64,000 bases of DNA from Pseudolysinimonas_A sp039912695 (GCF_039912695.1 NZ_JBDSPJ010000024.1:186001-250000), one strand, 5' to 3'. Positions 33,807 to 42,309 are shown, numbered from the stretch's first letter. Notes: generated from the letters alone by a model not told the origin. Translations and numbers: made by a program.

Positions 33807-35240
33807 ATGGCGACCACACTCATCAAGGGCGGCACCGTGGTGTCGGCCACCGGCCGTTCCGAGGCCGACGTGCTAATCGACGGCGAGAAGATCGTCGCCG
33901 TACTCGCACCCGGCGCGGTGCTGCTCGGTACCGACCTTGCGACGTCGGTCGACACCGTGATCGATGCGACGGGTAAGTACGTCATCCCCGGCGGTATCGA
34001 CGCGCACACCCACTTCGAGTTGCCGTTCGGCGGCACCGAGGCATCCGACACCTTCGAGACCGGTACTCGGGCTGCGGCCTGGGGCGGCACAACATCCGTC
34101 ATCGACTTCGCCGTTCAGACCACCGGAACGAGAGTTCAGGATGGCCTGGCTAAGTGGCACGAGAAAGCCGCCGGCAACTGCGCCATCGACTACGGGTTCC
34201 ACCAGATCGTCGGCGGGGTTGACGACGAGTCGCTCGCTTTCATGAAGAAACTTCCGGATGAAGGCATCACGAGTTACAAGATGTTCATGGCCTACCCGGG
34301 GGTGTTTTACTCCGACGACGGGCAGATCCTGAAGGCGATGCAGGTGGCGGCGGAAACGGGGCTGCTGACGATGATGCACGCCGAGAACGGCCCAGCGATC
34401 GACGTACTTGCCGCCCAGCTTGTTGAGGCTGGCAAGACGACTCCCTACTACCACGGCATCGCGCGGGCCTGGCAGATGGAAGAGGAGGCCACCCACCGGG
34501 CGATCATGTTGGGCAACCTCACCGGGGCGCCGCTGTACGTCGTGCATGTCTCGGCGAAGCAGGCGGTCGAACAACTCGCTTGGGCGCGGGACAAAGGACA
34601 GAACGTGTTCGGCGAGACCTGCCCGCAGTACCTGTACCTCTCGCTGGAAGAGCAACTCGGCGCGACGTCGGAAGAGTGGGGCGCCTTCGAGGGTGCGAAA
34701 TGGGTGTGTTCGACGCCGCTGCGCTCCCGCGAGGAAGGCCACCAAGACCACATGTGGCAGGCGCTGCGCACCAACGACCTTCAGATGGTGTCGACCGACC
34801 ACTGCCCGTTCTGCATGAAGGGTCAGAAGGAACTCGGCAAAGACGACTTCCGCAAGATCCCGAACGGCATCGGCTCGATCGAACACCGAATGGACCTGAT
34901 GTATCAGGGCGTCGTCACCGGCGAAATCACGCTCGAACGGTGGGTTGAGCTGACATCCACCACCCCCGCGCGCATGTTCGGCATGTACGGACAGAAGGGC
35001 GTGATCCAGCCCGGAGCGGATGGGGATGTCGTCGTCTACGACCCGAAGGGGCACACCAGCATCTCGGCCGACACCCACCACATGAACATGGACCATTCGG
35101 CGTGGGAAGGCTTCGAGATCGACGGACACGTCGACACCGTGCTGAGCCGCGGCAAGGTTCTCATCGACAAGGGTCAGTACCTCGGCGCCAAGGGTGACGG
35201 TCGTTTCGTCAAGCGCGGCCTGACCCAGTACCTGGTGTGA
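33807..35240 (+). CDS. hydA: Dihydropyrimidinase / hydantoinase
   Basis: Predicted 477 aa. A cyclic amidohydrolase that opens the ring of dihydrouracil, dihydrothymine or hydantoins. The binuclear metal motif GIDAHTHFELPF near residue 68, the carboxylated Lys158 (SYKMFMAYPG) and the DHCPF motif near 331 are visible. TAGGAGAAG precedes the ATG. It lies 50 bp after the amidohydrolase, and the spacer is mostly the 14-bp repeat. A palindromic repeat element follows its stop. Confidence 0.92.
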   Translation: MATTLIKGGTVVSATGRSEADVLIDGEKIVAVLAPGAVLLGTDLATSVDTVIDATGKYVIPGGIDAHTHFELPFGGTEASDTFETGTRAAAWGGTTSVIDFAVQTTGTRVQDGLAKWHEKAAGNCAIDYGFHQIVGGVDDESLAFMKKLPDEGITSYKMFMAYPGVFYSDDGQILKAMQVAAETGLLTMMHAENGPAIDVLAAQLVEAGKTTPYYHGIARAWQMEEEATHRAIMLGNLTGAPLYVVHVSAKQAVEQLAWARDKGQNVFGETCPQYLYLSLEEQLGATSEEWGAFEGAKWVCSTPLRSREEGHQDHMWQALRTNDLQMVSTDHCPFCMKGQKELGKDDFRKIPNGIGSIEHRMDLMYQGVVTGEITLERWVELTSTTPARMFGMYGQKGVIQPGADGDVVVYDPKGHTSISADTHHMNMDHSAWEGFEIDGHVDTVLSRGKVLIDKGQYLGAKGDGRFVKRGLTQYLV

Positions 35241-35247
35241 CGATGCG

Positions 35248-35315
35248 CTTAGATCCAGCCATGCGCGCCCGGACCCCCCTCGATCAGGGTCCGAGTGCGC
35301 CCGGATCCAGCCAAG
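35248..35315. repeat. Palindromic interspersed element, copy B
   Basis: Dyad centred at 35281.5 with inner arms CGGACCC (35270-35276) and GGGTCCG (35287-35293) and partly matching outer arms. The right half (GGATCCAGCCAAGCGGG) closely matches the right half of the copy in leuC. It sits between hydA and the LLM gene. Confidence 0.7.
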
Positions 35316-35337
35316 CGGGCAGGAAGTGGTGCAGCTG

Positions 35338-36366
35338 ATGGATTTCGGAGCAGTACTTCAGACCAACCCGCCGGCGTCGCGGACAATTCACCTGGCGAAA
35401 CTCGCCGAGCAGTACGGCTTCAGCCACGTCTGGACTTTCGACTCGCATCTGCTCTGGCAAGAGCCGTACGTCATCTACAGCGCGATCCTCGCGGAGACGC
35501 GAAAGGTGAAGGTGGGCCCCTTCGTCACCAACCCGGCCACGCGTGACTGGACCGTCACGGCATCCGTCTTCGCGACCCTCAACGAGATGTACGGCAACCG
35601 CACGGTCGTCGGCATCGGCCGCGGCGACTCGGCGGTGCGCGTCACCAACGGCAAGCCGACCACGCTGAAAGAACTGCGCGAGTCGATTCACGTCATCCGC
35701 GAACTGGGCAACTCCCGCAGCGTCGAGTACAACGGGGCGCAGTTGCGGTTCCCGTGGAGTGTCGGGTCGGAGCTCGAGGTCTGGGTCGCCGCCTACGGCC
35801 CGCTCGCGTTGAAGTTGACGGGTGAGGTCGGCGACGGCTTCATCCTGCAGCTCGCCGACGTCGAGATCGCCACGTGGATGATCGCGACCGTACGAGCCGC
35901 CGCCGAAGCCGTCGGCCGCGACCCCGACGCGATCACGTTTTGCGTCGCCGCTCCCTTCTACATCACCGACGGAACGGATGCCAGCCTCGCCCACGCCCGC
36001 GAACAGTCGCGCTGGTTCGGCGGAATGGTGGGCAACCACGTCGCCGATATCGTCGCGAAGTACGGCGACAGCGGCACGGTTCCCCAGGCGCTGACCGACT
36101 ACATCGCTGGGAGAACCGGGTACGACTACAACTCGCACGGCAGAGCCGAGAATGACCATGTCGACTTCGTCCCCGACGAAATCGTCGACAGGTTCTGCAT
36201 CCTCGGCACCGCCGAGCAGCACATCGCGAAGTTGAAGGAACTCGAGGCGATCGGCGTGCACCAGTTCGCCGGATACCTCCAGCACGACAACAAAGAGGAG
36301 ACCCTTCGCGTGTACGGCGAGACGGTCATCCCCGCGATGTCCGACCACCTGACGGCCAAGGAATGA
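35338..36366 (+). CDS. F420-dependent LLM oxidoreductase of the hydantoin/pyrimidine cluster
   Basis: Predicted 342 aa. A luciferase-like TIM barrel with SHVWTFDSHLLWQEP near residue 30, VVGIGRGDSAVR near 90 and a GEVGDGFILQLAD segment. It closely resembles the group recalled as TIGR03842, an F420-linked LLM family. GTG codons at 35326 and 35329 are other possible starts. Its stop overlaps the next permease (ATGA). Inside a dihydropyrimidinase / ureidopropionase / aminotransferase operon with no classical dihydropyrimidine dehydrogenase, it may catalyse the ring-reduction step; this is inference. Confidence 0.85.
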   Translation: MDFGAVLQTNPPASRTIHLAKLAEQYGFSHVWTFDSHLLWQEPYVIYSAILAETRKVKVGPFVTNPATRDWTVTASVFATLNEMYGNRTVVGIGRGDSAVRVTNGKPTTLKELRESIHVIRELGNSRSVEYNGAQLRFPWSVGSELEVWVAAYGPLALKLTGEVGDGFILQLADVEIATWMIATVRAAAEAVGRDPDAITFCVAAPFYITDGTDASLAHAREQSRWFGGMVGNHVADIVAKYGDSGTVPQALTDYIAGRTGYDYNSHGRAENDHVDFVPDEIVDRFCILGTAEQHIAKLKELEAIGVHQFAGYLQHDNKEETLRVYGETVIPAMSDHLTAKE

Positions 36367-37256
36367 GTCGTCGCAGGACTGCCGTTGCCTGGGGAGCACT
36401 CGGCGTCCTGCTTGTCGCTGTGGTGTGGGAGGCCTACAAGTTTCTCGGCCCCCAGGACGGTCTCGTGGTCGGTGCCGTCGAAGGCGAGACCGGTTCGGGC
36501 GTGATGATCTTGCCGCGCACGCACGATCGCGCGATGCCGCACATCTGGCAGATGATTGCTCGGCTGTTTCAGTCGACGAGCGGCGGCGACACCCCACCAC
36601 TCGGGGCCTCGGTCGCAACCGCGGCGCTCACGACTCTCGGCATCGCGGCGGTCGGCTGGTTGATCGGCGTCACGGTTGGGATGCTGCTGGGCATCATCAT
36701 GCAGCGCTGGCGCCTGGCCGAGTGGGGCATCCTGCCCTGGGTCGTCGTCAGTCAGACCGTTCCGCTGATCGCCTTCGCGCCGGTCGTCAACGCGATCGGC
36801 AACCAGCTCAACCGGGGCGGACTGCCCTGGGAGCAGTGGGCATCGGTCGCGGTGATCGCTTCCTACCTCGCGTTCTTCCCGGTCGCCGTCGGAGCCCTGC
36901 GCGGACTCGGATCCCCAGATGGAATACATCTCGATTTGATGCGAAGTTACGCCGCCGGATACTGGCCGACGTTGGTACGACTGCGGCTACCGGCAGCCGT
37001 TCCGTACCTGCTGCCCGCACTACGGCTCGCGGCCGCGAACGCCGTCGTCGGCGCCGTCGTCGCGGAGGTATCGATCGGGATGCGGGGCGGCATCGGTCGC
37101 ATGCTCATCCAACTCGCCGGCCAAGGATCGAGCGATCCTTCGGCGCCGTGGGGCCCGACTTTCGGTTCGATTGTGCTCGGACTGGTCGCGGCCGGCTCGG
37201 TCGCACTGCTCGGGCTCGGCCTGAAGAACTATCGACGCGGAGAGGCCACGGCATGA
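36363..37256 (+). CDS. ABC permease (SsuC/ThiX type), first of two
   Basis: Predicted 297 aa with about six transmembrane helices and the cytoplasmic EAA loop of binding-protein-dependent permeases (LRLPAAVPYLLPALRLAAANA near residue 215). A periplasmic loop of about 50 residues follows the first helix. It overlaps the LLM gene by 4 bp and the ATPase gene by 4 bp. With the second permease it probably forms a heterodimer for uptake of a pyrimidine- or hydantoin-like compound. Confidence 0.87.
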   Translation: MSRRRTAVAWGALGVLLVAVVWEAYKFLGPQDGLVVGAVEGETGSGVMILPRTHDRAMPHIWQMIARLFQSTSGGDTPPLGASVATAALTTLGIAAVGWLIGVTVGMLLGIIMQRWRLAEWGILPWVVVSQTVPLIAFAPVVNAIGNQLNRGGLPWEQWASVAVIASYLAFFPVAVGALRGLGSPDGIHLDLMRSYAAGYWPTLVRLRLPAAVPYLLPALRLAAANAVVGAVVAEVSIGMRGGIGRMLIQLAGQGSSDPSAPWGPTFGSIVLGLVAAGSVALLGLGLKNYRRGEATA

Positions 37257-38047
37257 CCGCGGAGCTCGCAGTACAGGCGACCGCAGTCGGCAAGACATTT
37301 CCGACGAAGGCGGGGGATGTCGTTGCCCTCACCGGTGTCGACCTCGAGGTCAAAGTGGGCGAGTTCGTCTCGCTCATCGGCCCCTCGGGATGCGGCAAGT
37401 CGACTCTTCTGCGGCTGATCGCCGATCTCGATACCGCCTCGACCGGAAGCCTGGAAATCTTCGGCAAGTCGGCGCAGCAAGCTCGGATCGACCAGGACTA
37501 CGGGATCGCGTTTCAACAAGCAGGGCTGCTGCCCTGGCGCTCGGTGGGCGCGAACATCGCGCTGCCGCTCGAACTGCACGGGTTCAGTGCCGCCGACCGC
37601 AAGGCACGCGTCGCTGAGCTCGCCGAGCTCGTCGGGCTGACCGAATTCATTGACCGGTATCCCGACCAGCTGTCGGGTGGAATGCAGCAGAGGGTCGCGA
37701 TCGCCCGAGCCCTTGCGGAGCGGCCGAGGCTGTTGCTCATGGACGAACCCTTCGGCGCGCTCGACGAGATGACCCGCGAGTACCTCCAGACTGAGTTGGC
37801 CCGCATCGCAGCCGAGACCAAAGCAGCGGTCGTCTTCGTCACCCACTCGATTCCCGAGGCGGTCTTTCTCTCCGATCGAGTGATTGTGATGAGTCCGCGC
37901 CCCGGCCGGATCACCGACGTCATCCCGATGTCGTTCAAGGGGAAGCGGGGCGACGCGTTGCGCGAATCGCCTGCCTATTTTGTGAAGGTCACTGCTGTTC
38001 GTGAGGCGCTGCACGGCACGCCTGTCGAGAGGGCGAACGAGCGATGA
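37253..38047 (+). CDS. ABC transporter ATPase (SsuB/TauB type)
   Basis: Predicted 264 aa. Walker A GPSGCGKST near residue 43, Q-loop QAGLLPW near 86, signature LSGGMQQR near 140 and Walker B LLLMDEP near 162. It belongs to the nitrate/sulfonate/taurine subfamily, which pairs with NMT1/THI5-like binding proteins such as the one encoded downstream. It lies between two permease genes and overlaps both by 4 bp. Confidence 0.93.
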   Translation: MTAELAVQATAVGKTFPTKAGDVVALTGVDLEVKVGEFVSLIGPSGCGKSTLLRLIADLDTASTGSLEIFGKSAQQARIDQDYGIAFQQAGLLPWRSVGANIALPLELHGFSAADRKARVAELAELVGLTEFIDRYPDQLSGGMQQRVAIARALAERPRLLLMDEPFGALDEMTREYLQTELARIAAETKAAVVFVTHSIPEAVFLSDRVIVMSPRPGRITDVIPMSFKGKRGDALRESPAYFVKVTAVREALHGTPVERANER

Positions 38048-38838
38048 CCCTTCGACAGGCTCAGGGGCCGGGGCCGCGGGAGCTGCCCGGATGGTTGCGA
38101 TTTGTCGCGCCCGTCGTGGTGGGCGCGATCATGGTCGCCGTCTGGGTCATCTGGGTCGATGTGCTCAAGACCGCCCCGCGCGGGCTCCCGAGCCCCTCCG
38201 CGATCGGCACCGAGTTGGTGCTGCGCTTCGGCATCATCAGTGACGATGTCGTGATCACGGGACGAAACGCCCTCGTCGGACTGCTGATCGGCGGCATCTT
38301 CGCGATCGTGTTCTCAGCCCTTGCGTCGACCTGGCGGCCGCTCGACGGGATGCTTGCCCCCCTGGTCGCTGCCTTGGCGGTCGTTCCGATCGTCGCCCTC
38401 ACGCCGATCTTCAACACGATGTTCGGCGCCTCAAGCCAGTTCGGGCGCCAAGCGGTCGCGGCGATCGCCGCCTTCGTGCCGATCTTCATCAACGTGGTGC
38501 GTGGACTCCGCCAGACGCGGCCTGTGCATCGCGACCTCCTTCGAGCGTCGGGAGCTACGGGCTTCCAGACGTTCCGCAAACTGACCCTGCCCACGGCGTT
38601 GCCGTACCTCATGACCGGCCTCAAGATCGCGGCATCGCTCGCCGTGATCTCGGCGCTGGTGGCTGAGTACTTCGGTGGCCCTGCGGACGGTATCGGAACA
38701 GCGATCGCGACCTATGCGAAATCGGGCAGAGCCGCCCTCGCTTGGGCCTATGTGGCTGGTGGCATTGCCATCGGTCTCGCATTTTTCCTCGTCACGACGC
38801 TCCTCGAGCGACTCGCGACGAGGCGATCGCCGGTCTGA
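38044..38838 (+). CDS. ABC permease (SsuC type), second of two
   Basis: Predicted 264 aa with about six transmembrane helices and an EAA loop (FRKLTLPTALPYLMTGLKIAAS). The first residues, TLRQAQG, are encoded by a 19-bp palindromic repeat found widely in GC-rich bacteria, so the N-terminus appears to have been replaced or extended by repeat insertion at the ATPase stop. It is probably the partner of the first permease. Confidence 0.87.
   Translation: MTLRQAQGPGPRELPGWLRFVAPVVVGAIMVAVWVIWVDVLKTAPRGLPSPSAIGTELVLRFGIISDDVVITGRNALVGLLIGGIFAIVFSALASTWRPLDGMLAPLVAALAVVPIVALTPIFNTMFGASSQFGRQAVAAIAAFVPIFINVVRGLRQTRPVHRDLLRASGATGFQTFRKLTLPTALPYLMTGLKIAASLAVISALVAEYFGGPADGIGTAIATYAKSGRAALAWAYVAGGIAIGLAFFLVTTLLERLATRRSPV
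38048..38066. repeat. Interspersed repeat CCCTTCGACAGGCTCAGGG
   Basis: A 19-bp imperfect palindrome of the type often seen in many copies in Actinobacteria and other GC-rich genomes. Here it begins one base after the ATPase stop and codes for the N-terminus of the second permease. Confidence 0.75.
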
Positions 38839-38881
38839 CCGGCACCCCCGCACACCGCACCAACGACGAAAGGACACAGCA

Positions 38882-40048
38882 ATGAGACACAGCATCAGGC
38901 GCCGGCTTCTCGCCGGTACCGCCGCTGCCGCGGCAGCCTTTGCCCTCGCCGCCTGCACAGCCCCGACACCCGCCGCGACGGATGCCAACTTCACGCCGAT
39001 CACCGACATCAAGTTGCAGCTGCAGTGGCTGCCGCAGGCACAGTTCGCCGGGTATTACGTCGCTCTCGAGAAGGGCTACTTCCAGGACGAAGGGTTTGAC
39101 AGCGTCGAACTCGTCCCATCGGGCGGCGACATCGTGCCGCAAGATGCGCTCCTCAACGGTGACGTCGACTTCGCGGTTGCGTGGGTGCCGAAAGTGCTCG
39201 GAACACTCGAATCCAGTGGCGCCGAGCTCACCGACATCGCCCAGGTGGTCCAGAAGTCGGGAACGCTGCAGGTCTCGTGGGCCGACAGCGGAATCACCTC
39301 CGTGTCGGACTTCGAGGGCAAGCGCATCGGCTCGTGGGGCTTCGGCAACGAGTGGGAGATCTTCGCGGCCATGGCCGACAAGGGTCTCGACTCGACCAAG
39401 GTCTCGATCACGACCCAGGACTTCAGCATGAACGCGCTCCTGGATCACGACGTCGACGCCGCACAGGCGATGACCTACAACGAGTACGCGCAGATCCTCG
39501 AGGTCGTGAACCCGGCAACGGGCAAGCTGTACCAGCCGTCGGACTTCAACGTCATCTCGTACGAGGACACCGCCGGCGCCATGCTCCAGGACGCAATCTG
39601 GGCCGACACGACCCGTCTCGCTGACCCGGCGTATGCCGACGCGGCAGTCCGATTCCTCAAGGCTGTTATCAAGGGGTGGATTTACGCCCGAGACAACCCC
39701 GAGGATGCAGCCAAGATCTCGTACGACGCAGCGATCGCGGCCGGTGACGGCGGGGCCTTCCCCGTCGGACCGACACATCAGCTCTGGCAGATGAACGAGG
39801 TCAACAAGTTGATCTGGACCGGCGGCAAGTTCGGTCTCATCGATTCGTCAGCATGGGATAAGACGGTCAAGGGTGCGCTCTCGGCCGTCAATCAGGATGG
39901 GCTCCCGCTCATCACGAAGGATCCCGCGGCGTCTGCGTACTCCAACGATTACATCCAGAAGGCGCTCGACGAACTGGCAGCCGAGGGTGTCGTCGTCGAC
40001 GGCGCCTACACGCCGATCGATGTGACCCTCACCGAGGGCGGCAAGTAG
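38882..40048 (+). CDS. NMT1/THI5-like substrate-binding lipoprotein
   Basis: Predicted 388 aa. A signal peptide with lipobox LAAC, then the NMT1/THI5-type periplasmic fold: LQLQWLPQAQFAGYYVALEKGYF near residue 45 and GGDIVPQDALLNGDVDFAV near 82. Members bind hydroxymethylpyrimidine, thiamine precursors, riboflavin or other aromatic ring compounds. GAAAGGA lies before the ATG. With the two permeases and ATPase it completes an importer, here most likely for a pyrimidine or hydantoin. Confidence 0.9.
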   Translation: MRHSIRRRLLAGTAAAAAAFALAACTAPTPAATDANFTPITDIKLQLQWLPQAQFAGYYVALEKGYFQDEGFDSVELVPSGGDIVPQDALLNGDVDFAVAWVPKVLGTLESSGAELTDIAQVVQKSGTLQVSWADSGITSVSDFEGKRIGSWGFGNEWEIFAAMADKGLDSTKVSITTQDFSMNALLDHDVDAAQAMTYNEYAQILEVVNPATGKLYQPSDFNVISYEDTAGAMLQDAIWADTTRLADPAYADAAVRFLKAVIKGWIYARDNPEDAAKISYDAAIAAGDGGAFPVGPTHQLWQMNEVNKLIWTGGKFGLIDSSAWDKTVKGALSAVNQDGLPLITKDPAASAYSNDYIQKALDELAAEGVVVDGAYTPIDVTLTEGGK

Positions 40049-40065
40049 CACCCTCAGAGATACCC

Positions 40066-40095
40066 GGTGCGGGGGCGGCTCGCCGCCCCCGCACC
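40066..40095 (+). terminator. Perfect 13-bp hairpin between binding protein and aminotransferase genes
   Basis: GGTGCGGGGGCGG (40066-40078) pairs perfectly with 40083-40095 around a CTCG loop. No U-tract follows, so it may act as a partial terminator or protect the 3' end of the upstream mRNA, allowing more binding protein than aminotransferase. Confidence 0.6.
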
Positions 40096-40130
40096 ACCCA
40101 ACGCACCACGCTCCACATGAAAGGCCACCG

Positions 40131-41474
40131 ATGTCCGACCTCCATTCCGACCTCGATCCCGCCGACGGCACACGCGCTTACGACCTCGACCGCGCGCACG
40201 TCTTCCACTCCTGGTCGGCGCAGGGTTCGCTCCATCCCTTCGTCGTGGCCGGAGCGCACGGCTGCGAGGTGTGGGACTACGACGGCAAGCACTACCTCGA
40301 CTTCTCGAGCCAGCTCGTCAACATGAACATCGGCCACACGCATCCGAAAGTTGTCGCCGCGATTCAGGAGCAGGCGGCGCTGCTGCCGATGATCGCCCCC
40401 GCGCACGCCAACCTCGCCCGCGGAGAGGCGGCATCCCGAATTCTGGCCAAAGCCGGCAGCGCCTTCGGCAAGGTCTTCTTCACCAATGGCGGTGCGGATG
40501 CCAACGAGAACGCCATTCGCATGGCACGGCTCACGACCGGTCGCGACAAGGTGCTCAGCCAGTACCGCAGCTACCACGGCAACACCGGCGCGGCCGTCGT
40601 CGCGACCGGCGACTGGCGCCGGGTGCCGAACGAGTACTCCCGGGGGCACGTGCACTTCTTCGGACCGTTCCTTTACCGTTCCGAGTTCTGGGCGTCAACT
40701 CCGGAAGAGGAGTGCGCGCGCGCCCTGCACCACCTCGAGCGGGTCATCGTTTCCGAAGGGGCGTCGTCGATCGCCGCCATCCTGCTCGAAGGCGTTCCCG
40801 GAACAGCCGGGGTGCTCATCCCGCCGCCCGGCTACCTCGCGGGCGTTCGCGCGCTGTGCGACAGGCACGGCATCCTGCTGATTCTGGATGAAGTGATGTC
40901 AGGCTTCGGTCGCACCGGAACGTGGTTCTCGTGGCAGCATCCCGACATCAATCAGGATGACGTCACCCCCGACCTGATCACCTTCGCGAAGGGCGTCAAC
41001 TCGGGCTACGTGCCCGCTGGCGGCGTGATCATCTCGGAGTCGATCGCGAGCGCCTTCGACGACCAGGTTTTCCCCGGCGGCCTCACCTACTCCGGACATC
41101 CGCTCGCCATGGCCGCCATCGTCGCCACGATCGATGCGATGGAGGAGGAGGGAATCGTTGAACACGCCGCGATGATCGGTCGGGATGTTCTCGGCCCCGG
41201 CCTGCTCGCCCTCGCCGCGAAGCATCCCCTGATCGGCGAAGTCCGGGGGACAGGCGTCTTCTGGGCGCTCGACCTGGTCACCGATCGCGAGACGCGGGAA
41301 CCCGTGCCCAGCTCGACCATCGGGGAGCTGAAGGGCGAACTCATGGCGCGGGGGCTGCTGCCGTTCCTGAGCGACAACCGCCTGCACGTCGTGCCCCCCT
41401 GCATCGTGACGGTGGAGGAGTGTGTGCGCGCCCTCGCGATCTACGACGAGGCGTTCACCGCAGTGGAAAACTAG
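40131..41474 (+). CDS. Class III aminotransferase (beta-alanine--pyruvate type)
   Basis: Predicted 447 aa. A PLP-dependent omega-aminotransferase with LILDEVMSGFGRTG near residue 250 and the lysine segment TFAKGVNSGYVPAGG near 285. GAAAGG precedes the ATG. As last gene of the pyrimidine/hydantoin operon it would deaminate beta-alanine or beta-aminoisobutyrate released by the ureidopropionase, giving malonate semialdehyde. Other omega-amino acids are possible. Its stop abuts the end of the convergent nucleotidyltransferase gene. Confidence 0.88.
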   Translation: MSDLHSDLDPADGTRAYDLDRAHVFHSWSAQGSLHPFVVAGAHGCEVWDYDGKHYLDFSSQLVNMNIGHTHPKVVAAIQEQAALLPMIAPAHANLARGEAASRILAKAGSAFGKVFFTNGGADANENAIRMARLTTGRDKVLSQYRSYHGNTGAAVVATGDWRRVPNEYSRGHVHFFGPFLYRSEFWASTPEEECARALHHLERVIVSEGASSIAAILLEGVPGTAGVLIPPPGYLAGVRALCDRHGILLILDEVMSGFGRTGTWFSWQHPDINQDDVTPDLITFAKGVNSGYVPAGGVIISESIASAFDDQVFPGGLTYSGHPLAMAAIVATIDAMEEEGIVEHAAMIGRDVLGPGLLALAAKHPLIGEVRGTGVFWALDLVTDRETREPVPSSTIGELKGELMARGLLPFLSDNRLHVVPPCIVTVEECVRALAIYDEAFTAVEN

Positions 41475-41984
41475 CTAGGCGCGGTTGCGCGGATTGCGTG
41501 AGGCGAGAATTTCGCGCAGGGTCGGCAGCACGCGCTGATCCTTGGGGCGGTTGGCGGCCTGCTTCGAGCGGATGATGTCGGCGAGGGACGCCACCCGCAA
41601 CTCGACGCCGTACAACGGGTCGGTCGTCGCGTCGCGAGTTAGGTCGTCGAAGCCAGTCGTGCCATTCGGGACGAACGAGATGTCCAGATCGCCGTGGTCG
41701 GTGACGAGATTCCAGACGCCGGCATCCGCAAGAGAGGCCCCGGTGTGCGAAAACGGGAGCCCGTCAGGTTCGGACGAGGTACGAATCCGCGCGTTGATCT
41801 CGGTGAGAGCGGCCGAGAGCAGTTCGAGATTCGCGATGCTGCGTTCAGGGGTGATGTCGACGTCCTCGGTCGGGAACGGCGACCCCCAGTGGATGGCAGC
41901 GAGCCCGCCGATCAGCACAAAACGGACTCCGTGACGACTCAGGGTTTCGAAGATCGCCCCGAAGTCGGGTTCGTCATGCGGCAT
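41475..41984 (-). CDS. Nucleotidyltransferase-fold protein, probable toxin of a TA-like pair
   Basis: Predicted 169 aa. The nucleotidyltransferase signature is visible as IGGLAAIHWG (Gly26-Gly27) followed by TEDVDI (Asp41 and Asp43), as in AbiEii/MenT-like proteins. It lies directly after an XRE-type regulator and overlaps it by 11 bp from the ATG at 41984; an upstream in-frame start would lengthen the overlap. The pair resembles a toxin-antitoxin module in which the toxin modifies tRNA or another nucleic acid. Toxicity is inferred only. Confidence 0.7.
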   Translation of the reverse strand: MPHDEPDFGAIFETLSRHGVRFVLIGGLAAIHWGSPFPTEDVDITPERSIANLELLSAALTEINARIRTSSEPDGLPFSHTGASLADAGVWNLVTDHGDLDISFVPNGTTGFDDLTRDATTDPLYGVELRVASLADIIRSKQAANRPKDQRVLPTLREILASRNPRNRA

Positions 41985-42297
41985 TTCTGGTTCCACGGAT
42001 CGCACGATATTGCGCCGTGACGCGATCATGGCGCGCAAGTCGCTCGGCTGTGGACAACCGAAGCGTGCGCTGCGCCTGAATCCAGTCGGAGTCGTCGCGC
42101 TCGACGAGCATCAGGTCGAGGTCCATCCCCATCAGGCGCAGCAACCGGATGACCTCGTCGAACGCGGGGGAGGTGCGGCCGGACTCAAGCCGTGCGATCG
42201 CCGACTGCGTGGTGCCCGCCGCCTCCGCGAGTCGACTCTGCGTCCAGCCGACCCGTCGACGTGCCTCGCGGACGAGATCGTTGCCCATGCCCTTCAT
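41974..42297 (-). CDS. XRE-family transcriptional regulator, probable antitoxin
   Basis: Predicted 107 aa. A Cro/CI-type helix-turn-helix spans about residues 12-65 (WTQSRLAEAAGTTQSAIARLESGRTSP). It is the first gene of a pair with a nucleotidyltransferase-like protein. The ATG lies 6 nt after TATGCT, and a perfect 16-bp palindrome overlaps that box, which suggests repression of its own operon. Confidence 0.85.
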   Translation of the reverse strand: MKGMGNDLVREARRRVGWTQSRLAEAAGTTQSAIARLESGRTSPAFDEVIRLLRLMGMDLDLMLVERDDSDWIQAQRTLRLSTAERLARHDRVTAQYRAIRGTRNAA

Positions 42298-42303
42298 GGG
42301 GTA

Positions 42304-42309
42304 AGCATA
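42304..42309 (-). promoter_or_regulatory. -10 box of a leaderless promoter (XRE operon)
   Basis: TATGCT on the minus strand, 6 nt, then the ATG at 42297. Its first three bases lie inside the operator palindrome. Confidence 0.6.

Noticed and set aside
36425..37252. Open frame upstream and in frame with the ABC ATPase
   Set aside because: It overlaps the first permease in another frame and is Arg-rich. The ATPase begins naturally at the ATGA overlap at 37253.
38839..38881. Short region before the THI5-like gene considered for a TPP riboswitch
   Set aside because: It is only 43 bp and contains no TPP core motif.
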